DNA from: Sepioteuthis lessoniana
Lineage: Eukaryota > Mollusca > Cephalopoda > Myopsida > Loliginidae
DNA: 64,000 nt
Assembly: GCA_963585895.1 (NCBI GenBank)
Contig: OY757939.1
Span: forward strand, 53,332,621-53,396,620
Direction of reading: 5' to 3'
How positions within the stretch are numbered: the stretch's first letter is position 1; each line of letters starts with the position of its first letter. The notes below the pieces were generated by a model, which had not been told where the DNA came from, searched no databases, and saw nothing but the letters and a program-made list of their open reading frames with translations. This document shows, in pieces, positions 36,120 through 45,960 of this stretch. Position numbers and translations under genes: made by a program.

Positions 36120-36997
36120 TGATTAGGGCGTTAACCATATGTTTGATGCTTTTGGGGAGACATGTCTAAATTATTCGGTGATTTTGGCGTTAACCATATG
36201 TTAGATGCCTTTGGGGAGATATGTCTAAATTATTCGATGATTAGGGCGTTAACCATATGTTTGATGCTTTTGGGGAGACATGTCTAAATTATTCGGTGAT
36301 TTTGGCGTTAACCATATGTTAGATGCTTTTGGGGAGATATGTCTAAATTATTCGGTGATTTTGGCGTTAACCATATGTTAGATGTTTTTGGGGAGATATG
36401 TCTAAATTATTCGGTGATTTTGGCGTTAACCATATGTTAGATGCCTTTGGGGAGATATGTCTAAATTATTCTGTGATTATGGCGTTAACCATATGTTAGA
36501 TGCTTTTGGGGAGATATGTCTAAATTATTCGGTGATTATGGCGTTAACCATATGTTAGATTCTTTTGGGGAGATACGTCTAAATTATTCGGTGATTAGGG
36601 TGTTAACCATATGTTAGATGCTTTTGAGGAGATATGTCTAAATTATTCGGTGATTAGGGCGTTAACCATATGTTAGAAGCTTTTGGGGAGATATGTCTGA
36701 ATTATTGGATGATTATGGCGTTAACCATATGTTAGATTCTTTTGGGGAGATACGTCTAAATTATTCGGTGATTAGGGTGTTAACCATATGTTAGATGCTT
36801 TTGAGGAGATATGTCTAAATTATTCGGTGATTAGGGCGTTAACCATATGTTAGAAGCTTTTGGGGAGATATGTCTAAATTATTGGATGATTAGGGTGTTA
36901 ACCATATGTTAGATGCTTTTGAGGAGATATGTCTAAATTATTCGGTGATTAGGGCGTTAACCATATGTTAGATGCTTTTGGGGAGATATGTCTAAAT
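36120..36997 (+). repeat. Diverged right edge of the satellite
   Basis: Edge monomers carry changes rare inside: GATTTTGGCG, GATGCCTTTGG, GATTCTTTTGG, GATACGTCT and TTTTGAGGAG. A 3-unit (177-bp) duplication is marked by TCTTTTGGGG at 36,561 and 36,738. The array stops at TCTAAAT (36,997). Confidence 0.75.
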
Positions 36998-38600
36998 CTT
37001 GCATTTTAGTTTGGAGTTCGATAGGTCCATTTCGATACATTTTATATTTTTGCTGTATGTTTACCGAGACAACCGCGACTTGTGAAAGGTTAGCCAACAT
37101 GCCGTTTATTGCAGACGTGTGTGGTCTTCCACCAACAGTTTTGTCACTCCGCCGGTTACTGCTGAAAAGAACGGGTTTCCTTGCTTAGCTGAGACGGTTC
37201 CCATTTTTTGCGTGTGCGTCGTCTCTTTTTCTGTCTGGAGCTTCTCGGAGTTTCAGCATTTTTTAGATATTTATTTTAAATTTTATCTTAATTTTATCTT
37301 AATTTTCTTTTTCTGTTCACTACAGCAGTATTGATTTTCTATCTGGAACAGCATCATCTCGATGTGACATGAAATGAGCCCGCAAAGCTCTCTTTGTGGC
37401 AATTATAGACTCACCAGTCTCAAAAAAAAAAAAAGAGGAAAAACGTTTCAACAAGTCCAAGGCATGATCGCAACTGACCGTATCTGAAAAAAAAAAAAAA
37501 AGAAATGGTGTGACACGAGGTAGATAGAGCTACTTTTGCCATTTGCCTAACTTCACTTGCATCATACAGGTGACAATTTAGAATGGGCGAGGGATTTCTA
37601 CCGCACCCTTTATATTTCTACGCCAAATTAATTATGTATCAAATATAACAAAAGTAGTTTGGTGGAATCTTAGAAACGTTGTGTTAAGAGGTTATACCCC
37701 CACCAAAAAATACGATGTTTACAGATAAAGAGCTCAATTAATTTTCTAGCTTCCCACCAAACTAAAATAGACACAAGATGATTTTTAATGCGAGGTGTCA
37801 CGCAGGAAGCTAGGCTCACGTAGCAATGGGTTAAAAAAAATTATGAAGATCCCGTCGGCATTTTCTCTGAGGGGCGTCTCAGGAATTGAGCTGTAAACCC
37901 AGCCCTTATTACTTCTAGGTGAGGGGGGGCTAATACTGCCTTCGGGGAAGGCCTCTTTAAATCTATTGGTTAGATTTTGGTCAATCTTTGCCGTGTGATA
38001 ATACCCGCTTCTGCAACTCGTTGCATAAGTTACTAAGTCCACGTCGAGAACTTATGTGTGTCCGGATCAAGCGAGAAGCAGGTTCACAGGGAAAAGAACA
38101 AAAACACAACAACTTGTGGTTAAAACGTGGATAATTAATTTTAGTTTGAGTTTCGGCTGGCAAAAGATTATCTTAACTAACTGAGTCCGGCTGGTAATGT
38201 CGCTGTTCGTTGTTTCTTTGTTCCGACCTAATCAACTTTCCTTGTACCCAAACTAAATCTGACTGCTTGGACCCAAAACGCACCTGTATATATACAGAAT
38301 GTTTCATTATTATTTCTGGCTAATGGGACACCCACGAATAAACCCATAATATTTTTGGGAGCCATTTCTCTCTTAATAAAACTGGACATAAAAATATTTC
38401 CCAGCCTGGCCGTCTTCGATACAGGGACATTAAATTCAGACCCTTTTAAGTTTTTGACCAGTACCCAACAAGTACTTAACACTTACCCACGTCCGTGGCC
38501 ATATGTAAAAACATTTTCTTATCTAGATTTCCTTTATTTAGTTAATGGGTTTTCCTAACATTTGAAATTTGATACCCAGGCCGAATCTAACTCATCTTGC
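36998..38600. other. Right flank, low in recognised repeats
   Basis: This 1.6-kb stretch has no SINE, LINE or long ORF that I can assign. Frames at 36,988-37,188, 37,785-38,042 (minus, 85 aa) and 38,228-38,482 (minus, 84 aa) are short, lack domains and are not supported as genes. Poly-A runs lie near 37,420 and 37,485. Confidence 0.45.
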
Positions 38601-38753
38601 CACATATATATGTGTGTATATGTGTGTGTGTGTATGTAGGTGTGTGTGTGTGTGTGCGCACACATGTGCGTGGACGTATATATATAGACACACACACGCA
38701 CACATGTATGGGTGCACATACACACACGCGTGTATACATGTATGTGCATATAT
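38601..38753. repeat. Long alternating purine-pyrimidine tract
   Basis: About 150 bp of TG, CA, TA and CG steps with few breaks (TGTGTGCGCACACATGTGCG, CACACACGCGTGTATACATG). It is partly palindromic. Such sequence can form Z-DNA. Open frames across it are artefacts. Confidence 0.8.
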
Positions 38754-38859
38754 CCAACTCATAGTGTCACAGCCGAGTCTCAGAAGTCCGCAACAAAGTG
38801 TACATTCTTATCATTTTTACATAAGATTCAAGATGAGACCATTCTTCTCTTGACATTAA

Positions 38860-39735
38860 CATCATATTCAACAAGGTGTGCCGACAGCACCGATTTCCTT
38901 GACCATCCGTCCCTATCGCCCATTGCTCTTGGTAAGTCCTCTAGACGACATCCAGTATTCTTACACAGCTGATGAAATTAAGATTTTGTGGGTCACTGAA
39001 CACTGGTGAGTCAAGGTACATAGAAGAACGTCGCTTATGTTTTCGTCCTAATTTCCTCAGGATATTTTACTGGGATAATTTGCGAGATGGGAGGTAAGTG
39101 GTCGTATAACTGCTGTTTTGTGTGGTGTAGCTTTCAGAATTTGTTCAAAACCGCATGAAACATTCTTAGGTAGTTCCCATCTAGCTTTTTCCCAAGCGTT
39201 CCGTTAGACATCAAGTGGTGCATCCATACAATAGTACATACACGGCTACAGCTAGGAAGAATTCTTGTTTTATTTAATCAAAGATCAGATTTTTATATAG
39301 TCGATAACTTGTTAATGGCAGTCGATGCTTTACCTATGCGTATGTTGACGTCGCTTTCAGTTGATGAGATATTGCTACCGAGGTATATGAACTAGTCTAC
39401 TTATTTCAATGGTTTGCTATTTAATGAGGAGATTGCACCATTTTGATTAAAATGTTCAATGTGATATGAATTCACTGGTGGATCATGCTATATTTTTTTG
39501 TGTTTGATCCACTGGTACATTGGTTTGCAAAAGCAAAAAATATGGAACGGTTCAGAATTGGGTCATACCACATTGTTAAAACATATAATCTCTCTTTTAT
39601 CTAGGTCCATGCAGAGACCAGTGCCTCTTGCTGCCTGTTCCTAACTATGCAGAAGAGATTTGGCTAGGGCAGGTGTATTTGCAAGAAGTGCTAGATCATC
39701 TCCATTGTCTGATCTGAGATAGTCAAAAGAAGCTC
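38860..39735 (-). mobile_element. Old LINE family 1 copy with RT core remnant
   Basis: The minus strand runs from the YADD region at 39,610-39,725 (readable as DLALLANTPALAKSLLHS, with tyrosine and alanine of YADD changed) through the CTCGGTAGCAATATCTCATC segment, thumb and C-terminus to near 38,860. 39,440-39,600 is diverged or holds an insertion. Heavy decay indicates an old copy. Confidence 0.7.
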
Positions 39736-39917
39736 TTATTTGATGAAATCGCTGCATATATTTTTGCTCATTTACATGCGAATTCCTTTCAAAATTGTAA
39801 AAAGATTAATCAGTTGCTTATTCCAACAAAAATTTCTGAACAATTCTCTTCTTCGTTGAAAGCTTAATTTTTCAAAACCACAGAAGTTTGTAAAATCTTC
39901 TCACTGTATAGTTGGTA

Positions 39918-40158
39918 AAGTAAAGTTGGCGACCGTAGTCGAGGGTGACCAGAAAGCTTCTTTTTCAATAGCTACTACACCGAGGTGTCGGGGGTGCTAC
40001 TCCTTTCCCTGGATTCATACGTACCTTATATCGCTGAGTGTTAAGCAAGGAGGTACTAAGTACAATTTTTAAAGTCTTTGGTATGAAATGACCTGGGATT
40101 GAACCCAAGTCTCCCGGACCATTGGCGGACATTCTACTCACTAGACCAATGATTTCAC
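39918..40158 (-). mobile_element. SINE-C copy
   Basis: Minus-strand SINE-C with TAGCTACTACACCGAGGTGT, GTGTTAAGCAAGGAGGTACT, GGGATTGAACCCAAGTCTCC (reversed B box) and CATTCTACTCACTAGACCAA (reversed A box). Confidence 0.8.
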
Positions 40159-40825
40159 TCAAACTTACATTATTCCTATCATTGCAAACAATTGCAAATT
40201 GTGATTTTGAAAAATCTTTTCGAACATTAAAAAAAGATCATTCAATGATGTATTCCATATGTTATTAAAATCTCTGCTATTGTTAAACTTGTTATTAACC
40301 TTTTTGCTTCATTGGACAATTTACCGGGTCTGTATTTTTATTCATTTATTTTTTATGATGTTTCGACTGAGTACACTTATGTCTTCTTCAGGAAATTTTG
40401 TATTTATTGCCAACTTGTGGCAGATGTCCAGTTGAGTAGACGTGTTAAAAAAAAAATTTAAAATTGCATTTGTATTTGTATCGCATGACCTATCATGAAT
40501 GTGATTTCTTCTTTTCCTTTAATTTTTCACATTGGCAAGAACAATCATGCTGGAGGAAGAGGAAGAGCCATTTGAGTGACACTGGCCTTCTAAAAGAAAG
40601 CAGATGGTTCACAGGGAAGCACTGGAGAAAAGGCACACATATGCACAAATCTATATATCTTAATCATTAATATAGATCGCTATATTTATAAATAAAATTT
40701 ATTCAGTTGCAGTGATTGTGTAGATATAGTTCTTCATGTATATGATTGTCTGACAAAGTCTGATGATCATACAGGTGAGAAAATGACAGTCACCAAATAC
40801 TATTGGCTTTATGTTAATGCTATCC

Positions 40826-40829
<4 letters not shown>
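40159..40829. other. Unassigned spacer
   Basis: Mostly AT-rich, containing the stem-GAAA motif at 40,360. A 68-residue frame at 40,464-40,670 has no recognisable domain. Confidence 0.35.
40360..40392 (-). other. Stem-GAAA motif (site 2 of 3)
   Basis: Minus strand: CCTGAAGAA, GAC, a 13-nt loop, GTC, GAAAC. The stem is GAC/GTC where site 3 has GGCC/GGCC, so pairing is kept while bases differ. Confidence 0.45.
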
Positions 40830-40869
<40 letters not shown>

Positions 40870-40938
40870 TTGTATATTTGTCAATATTAAAACACTATCT
40901 GTCAGAAGATAAGGGATATTATGAAAGCTGTAATTTTG

Positions 40939-40990
<52 letters not shown>
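40830..40990. repeat. (CA)n and (TA)n microsatellites
   Basis: (CA)n at 40,831-40,855 runs into (TA)n to 40,869. A second (TA)n occupies 40,941-40,989 and abuts a LINE 3' end. Confidence 0.9.
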
Positions 40991-40991
<1 letters not shown>

Positions 40992-41185
40992 ACATCATGA
41001 TATACTGCTAGCATAGATTTCACTGACTCTCTCTCTCTCCACCCATCTTTATCCTCCATCACTGCTGGCTGATCTTCTAGACTATATCTTGCGTCCACAC
41101 AAAACTGTTGTAAGTTCTTCTTCAGCCAACATTGGCAAGTCCATATAAAAGGGTCCAATGGAGAACATCAGTTCTGAGCTTGTCA
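40990..41185 (-). mobile_element. LINE family 1 3' fragment
   Basis: Minus-strand 3' terminus: TCAACATCATGATATACTGC (degenerate tail), then the EKW.RE region (TTCACTGACTCTCTCTCTC) and TGGCAAGTCCATATAAAAGG. About 195 bp. Confidence 0.7.
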
Positions 41186-41246
41186 AACACACAAAAAAGA
41201 TATATGCATATATTGCAGCTAAACCAGGGTAAAATGAGAAGCAAAA

Positions 41247-41279
<33 letters not shown>

Positions 41280-41369
41280 TCCTAGGTCATTGCTTCTTTT
41301 TCTTTTTTTCCGTTAGTTGTTTTTTCTTTCTTTTTTTCTTTCTTTTCGTCAACTACCAATTAGGTCTTT

Positions 41370-41842
41370 ATATCCCTCTGTATTGCCCAGTTCAGTCCGC
41401 TGGGGCAGTTGAAAACACTGACTCTATTTCTGCAGAAGGGTGAGACCCCAACAATAATGTCATGGGTATGACACTCAACAATCTGATGGTGAAGCTACAA
41501 TAATGCTGGAGCTTTGGGGAATGCATAGTACCCTTTCATTGCAATCGCTCCCAGGTACACTCTGACCTGGAGTGGTAGCACCTGATAGGGTCCTATCTAT
41601 GGGTCAAGTGGAACAGATGACTAATGCTTAATTAAATTGTTAGAAATAGAACTGTTTGATCATATAATTGTGTAAACTAATGACTGATGTTTAATTAAAT
41701 TGTTTATGATACATAGCAAGACTTGGAACTATTTAACTTTGTTGACTTATGTTTATAAATCATATATATCTCATATATGTATAAACCAGACTTGACATTA
41801 AATAACCAACAATGGTTGATATGCAATAAAACCGAACCAAAC
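41370..41842 (+). repeat. Repeat E copy
   Basis: Head: TTGCCCAGTTCAGTCCGCTG, CTGCAGAAGGGTGAGACCCC, CAATCTGATGGTGAAGC, ATGCTGGAGCTTTGGGGAAT, AGTGGTAGCACCTGATAGGG. The minisatellite-like body follows, then a 3' tail CATTAAATAACCAACAATGG and TTGATATGCAATAAAACC. Confidence 0.75.
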
Positions 41843-41983
41843 CCACTGGATTGCTTGCTTTTGTCAGTGTTCTTTGACAAGACATAACCAAAAAAGGTCT
41901 TTTTTTAGAACTTATGATGTATGCTCTGTTTAAAGCTATTCTAAAATTTTGTACATACCATAGAATATATATATATATAACAT

Positions 41984-42288
41984 AATTGAATTTTCCTGAT
42001 ATCCAGAAATAGAGCTACCACCTAAATAAAATCTATTTTTTAAGTATAAACAATTTTGTCGGTTAGGTATGTGTGTTATTATTTTAAACAAATTTCAAGA
42101 TAAAAATAAGAATCAACATAATGTTATTCATGGAATGTATGCTTGATAATGGGAGTTGATTCTGATTTCTATCTTGAAATTTGTTTAAAATGATGACACA
42201 CATACCTTACCAACAAAATTGTTTATACTTAAAAAATAGATTTTATTCAGGTGGTAGCTCTATTTCTGGATATTGGGAAAATTTAATT
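41984..42288. repeat. 305-bp palindrome (134-bp arms, 37-bp loop)
   Basis: Arms 41,984-42,117 and 42,155-42,288 are inverted copies, roughly 90% identical. Shared blocks include ATATCCAGAAATAGAGCTAC, TAAGTATAAACAATTTTGT, GGTATGTGTGT and AAACAAATTTCAAGAT. This suits a foldback or MITE-type element; no clear target-site duplication is seen. Confidence 0.85.
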
Positions 42289-42455
42289 TTATTTGATATC
42301 TACAATTCACCATAGATAGATTGATCAGTAAAATACAATTGAGGAAAATTGGATAAAAAGTACTCAATACTCTTTGGGTTCATTACTCAGAGTTTCATAT
42401 ACAGATTGGAATCATCAGACGAAAATTGAAACAGTTAATTATCCAGTTTATTTGT

Positions 42456-42626
42456 TGTATATATATATATATATATATATTCATCCACAGACAGAACTGT
42501 TTCGTTCTATCAGAACTCATCAGTGTGGCTAGACATATTAGCTTCCCGTAGCCGGGATCGAAACCTGGTTGACTCAAACGCCAAGCCAAGCCTCTAACCC
42601 TTCAGCCACGAGGAGCCATTAGCTGC
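42456..42626 (-). mobile_element. SINE-HH: tRNA-derived SINE carrying a hammerhead ribozyme
   Basis: Read 5' to 3' on the minus strand from about 42,626. A tRNA-like head has A box TGGCTGAAGGG (42,608-42,598) and B box GGTTTCGATCCCGG (42,565-42,552), whose T-arm pairs CCAGG with CCCGG around a 7-nt loop. A linker of about 13 nt follows, then a complete hammerhead core (42,528-42,485), GATGAA and a (TA)n tail. Length is about 170 bp, a usual size for short SINEs. Schistosome Sm-alpha elements are a known precedent for a Pol III-type SINE with a hammerhead. No protein is encoded. Only one copy is visible here. Confidence 0.75.
42485..42528 (-). ncRNA. Hammerhead ribozyme (type I topology)
   Basis: Minus-strand order: CCACA (stem I 5' strand), CTGATGA (core positions 3-9), GTTC-TGATA-GAAC (4-bp stem II and loop), GAA (core 12-14), ACAG-TT-CTGT (4-bp stem III including the A15.1-U16.1 pair), C (position 17, cleavage site, at 42,490), TGTGG (stem I 3' strand). 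All conserved core bases are present and all three stems pair perfectly. Stem III has only a 2-nt loop, so cleavage may be slow or favour tandem transcripts. Self-cleavage is inferred from structure. Confidence 0.85.
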
Positions 42627-42782
42627 GAATTAAATTTTAAACATTTATGAATCACAATTACTATTGTTTACATACATCCGTTCAACGGCTGCCGAGACCT
42701 CAATTCATATGTTTGAAGAGACTTGCAATAAACGCTAATGGCAACACGATTACTTCATTCGCCAGAGAACTCAACCCCACGG

Positions 42783-43547
<765 letters not shown>

Positions 43548-44250
43548 TTTGGTTCTTTGGTTAAATGGCATGTCAACCTTTGTGGGTTATTTAATGCTAA
43601 AGCCATTCTTGTAGAAGAACAGTAGTGGCACTATTTAACCTATAGCTGAACAAATGTAATATAATTGCGGAGGGGTTTCTTTTATATTATCATTTTTCGT
43701 TTTATATATCTTGCCTTTCGGTTTAGTTAGGTTGAGAACCTTTCGCTTAGTGCATGGGTTAGTTGAGTGCAGGTGTTCACGCGCGTGCAGGGTGGATGTG
43801 ACAATCAGAGATGTCACGATAAAAACCCCGGATAAGAAATGGTACCGGAGACATGAATGATGTCATGCCTGGAAGCGCTGAGGATTTTGGGGATTTGAAA
43901 AAAAGCAGTTACTTGAGTTTGGGACTTAGACAGGGCAAGTCGATTTTTGGTCTCGTCGAGGCAAGACCAGTTGGGGTTTATGAAATGTGCTGCACGATGT
44001 AGGGGCAGATGGAAAAGCCAGCATAGAAAGAAATTGTGTCTCTCTCTCCTCATGTCGAAAAACCTTAAACCTAAAAAGGTAAATAAAAGTTTCGTACCTG
44101 AACCAATTTCGTGTTTTCGGATTCCTATATATGTTTATGAATATTTTATGAACATTATGTCTATTTCACGTGTTCATGCCTGGCTATGTAACAGAAATAA
44201 AGGAGTTCATAACTTTCTCAAGGGTATTCGTCAGAAAGTTTGTACTCACA
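43548..44250 (-). mobile_element. SINE-A split by an LTR
   Basis: The tail half (43,548-43,650: GGCATGTCAACCTTTGTGGG, GCACTATTTAACCTATAGC) and the body (44,198-44,250: AAAGGAGTTCATAACTTTC, GGGTATTCGTCAGAAAG) are consecutive parts of SINE-A. The LTR-like element lies between them. Confidence 0.65.
43655..44193 (+). mobile_element. Likely solo LTR (539 bp)
   Basis: Begins TGTAATATAATTG and ends CTATGTAACA, giving the TG...CA ends of an LTR. It lies inside a SINE-A, with short CAAA/GAAA flanks that may be a mutated target-site duplication. An AATAAA lies near 44,081. No internal retroelement genes are present, so it is a solo LTR fossil, younger than the SINE-A. A partial relative is at 8,347-8,663. 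Superfamily unknown. Confidence 0.5.
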
Positions 44251-44345
44251 ACAATGGAATCTCCCCTTCCCTTTGATAGATAGATATTTGCAGTTAATAG
44301 CCTAGTAGCCTACAAAGTCTTAATCTAGCCTCGTCAGCATAGAGC

Positions 44346-44618
44346 AGTTTATTTTATCATATTTGCCAACCCCTCCGGTCGGGCAGGATATGACACAAGG
44401 TCAATTTTTAAGCGGAGTTTAACAGGTTTGAATTCAGAGTTTTCCTTCTCCTAGACTAGTTGCCTCACCAAAGCTGGAGGGAGAATAATTGGATTCATAC
44501 CTTTCCCAAGGGTATTAGTGCTATGTGAAATGCAATCAGTCTCCTCCAGGATTTGAACTCGTGTCACCGTGTCCATTTCCTACGACACTAACCATTACAC
44601 CACGGGCACCTCCAGTTT
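44346..44618 (-). mobile_element. SINE-B with 14-bp target-site duplication
   Basis: The SINE spans 44,360-44,604. CAGTTTATTTTATC is repeated perfectly at 44,346-44,359 and 44,605-44,618. Body: CCAACCCCTCCGGTCGGGC, AAGGTCAATTTTTAAGCGG, GGATTTGAACTCGTGTCACC (B box), AACCATTACACCACGGGC (A box). It is the cleanest full-length SINE-B in the window (245 bp). Confidence 0.9.
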
Positions 44619-44783
44619 ATTTTATCGAGTTTATATGGGTTATATGCATATCTATATCTATATCTATATCTACATAAAATATCTAAAAATATGTATATAT
44701 ATATATATATATATGAAGAGGAGTTGGGAATGATTCAGTTTGAAAATGTTGTATATCCATAATAAAAGCATCTTGGCTCGGGT

Positions 44784-44985
44784 TGCTCAACTGGGGGTCA
44801 CTAAGGGCCCAAAGCTCTCTCTGGAGCTAGTTCTCACTTCAGCATCCTGCTTCCAACTAACTCGAACCGTCTGGGCACCTGGTTATATTATTGTCTACCG
44901 TACACCTGCTTCTGCTGTTCTTCTACTTATTTACACAGGTGCATCTCTTGATTGACGGCTCGGTTGAGGGTCAATATATAACAAG
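44784..44985 (+). repeat. Repeat H, short copy
   Basis: Same ordered blocks as 10,742-11,048, without the ~90-bp middle segment: TGCTCAAC, GGGCCCAAAGCTCTC, GGCACCTGGTTATATTATTG, TTACACAGGTGCATCTCTTG, GGGTCAATAT. Confidence 0.6.
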
Positions 44986-45960
44986 AATATATTAGAGGAT
45001 TCTTATAAATCTCCTGGAGTGCTCAATGTATGATGATTGATGCATAAATTTATAAATTTCATACAGAGAAAATTCATATAAGTGTAAAGAAACTCAGCAA
45101 ACCATTGTATGGCTATAATAAATTTATTTCAGTTGGGCACTCATAAGAGCAACCAACGTCTTTAGATAGCCATCACACAATGGAAAGAAACAATTTTATA
45201 AAGATATTCTTTCAATGAACTTTTGCACAAGGAACAACAAGATGTGGTGAGAAGTTGGTGTCAAGACCAGATGTAATGTAATTGTTTGGTCTCATTGTAA
45301 AATACAGCTTGGCTGACAATATGGGACGAGGTTAAAATTCCACGGTGCAGTCACAAAGAGATGCACCAGAAGAGGGTGTCCTATGAACTGCATGACAGTT
45401 TTTTTCCGCCCGATGATGATCAGCACCTGTTACTTAGAAAAAAGAGCAGAATTTGCATGTTCCGTTGGCCAGTTATGGGAGGAGATTGCGTGGGCGAAGA
45501 GGCGTGTCCATATCTCTGCGTGGAATTTTGATGGTAACATAAGATCGAGGATTTTGAATGGAAGGCAGTGATATTCCGCTGTTCACTCAAGCCTGTCCCG
45601 TTTTTACCCCGTGTGCGCTTTCTCAGCCATCGTCTAACTTATACCGATGTGTCCAGGCCTCATAGATGAACGATTCGAATACCTCTCCTGATTGCTCCTA
45701 CTTCACACAAGCGTCCGTCAAAAAAAAAAAAAATATATATTTTTATATATATTACGTGTTGTCGTTTGTTTGGCTCGAGCGAAACGTAACATCATTTATT
45801 CTTATGTATTTAAAAAGATTTTAACAAGACTCACAGAACCTTCAGCAACTAAAATCTTGTCTATAAATTAACCTATTGCATTTTTCTATAAAACTCATGT
45901 GAATTGCCATTAAGATCATTACTATCATTATAATAATTAATTATTGATAATTATATCACA
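44986..45960. other. Unassigned 1-kb block
   Basis: No recognised repeat. A 62-residue frame at 45,383-45,571 has no domain. An A-run followed by a short TA-rich stretch lies at 45,721-45,750. Confidence 0.4.

Larger units (their letters stand above)
11914..36997 (+). repeat. 59-bp satellite array, about 425 copies
   Basis: A single head-to-tail array covers 25.1 kb. One monomer reads TAAATTATTCGATGATTAGG, then GCGTTAACCATATGTTAGAT, then GCTTTTGGGGAGATATGTC. The period is exactly 59 bp (for example TAACCATATG at 11,941 and again at 12,000). Composition is about 64% AT with strong G over C excess on this strand (15 G, 6 C). Variation is concentrated at four sites: CGATG/CAGTG/CGGTG/GGATG; TTAGGG/TTATGG/TTTTGG; TTAGATG/TTTGATG/TTAGAAG; and GCTTTT/GTTTTT. 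Only about eight one- or two-base indels are visible. 59 is not a multiple of 3 and frames close at least every 177 bp, so it does not code. No insertion interrupts it. The family is not one I recognise. Confidence 0.97.

Noticed and set aside
11914-36997. CRISPR-like array
   Set aside because: Units are contiguous with no unique spacers, and the context is eukaryotic. It is a satellite.
11914-36997. TTAGGG in many monomers as telomere-derived sequence
   Set aside because: Only one TTAGGG occurs per 59 bp, it alternates with TTATGG and TTTTGG, and there are no tandem hexamers.
11914-36997. CENP-B box in the monomer
   Set aside because: Read as NTTCGNNNNANNCGGGN, the segment starting ATTCGATGATTAGGGCG keeps TTCG but matches only about six of nine fixed positions. 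That is not enough to call.
37785-38042. 85-residue minus-strand frame in the right flank as a host gene
   Set aside because: No recognisable domain, no splice or promoter evidence, and length is within chance for this composition.
40760-40795. Second hammerhead candidate (CTGATGA, TCAT/GTGA stem, GAAAA)
   Set aside because: There is no A15.1-U16.1 closed stem III and no matching stem I around it. Likely chance.
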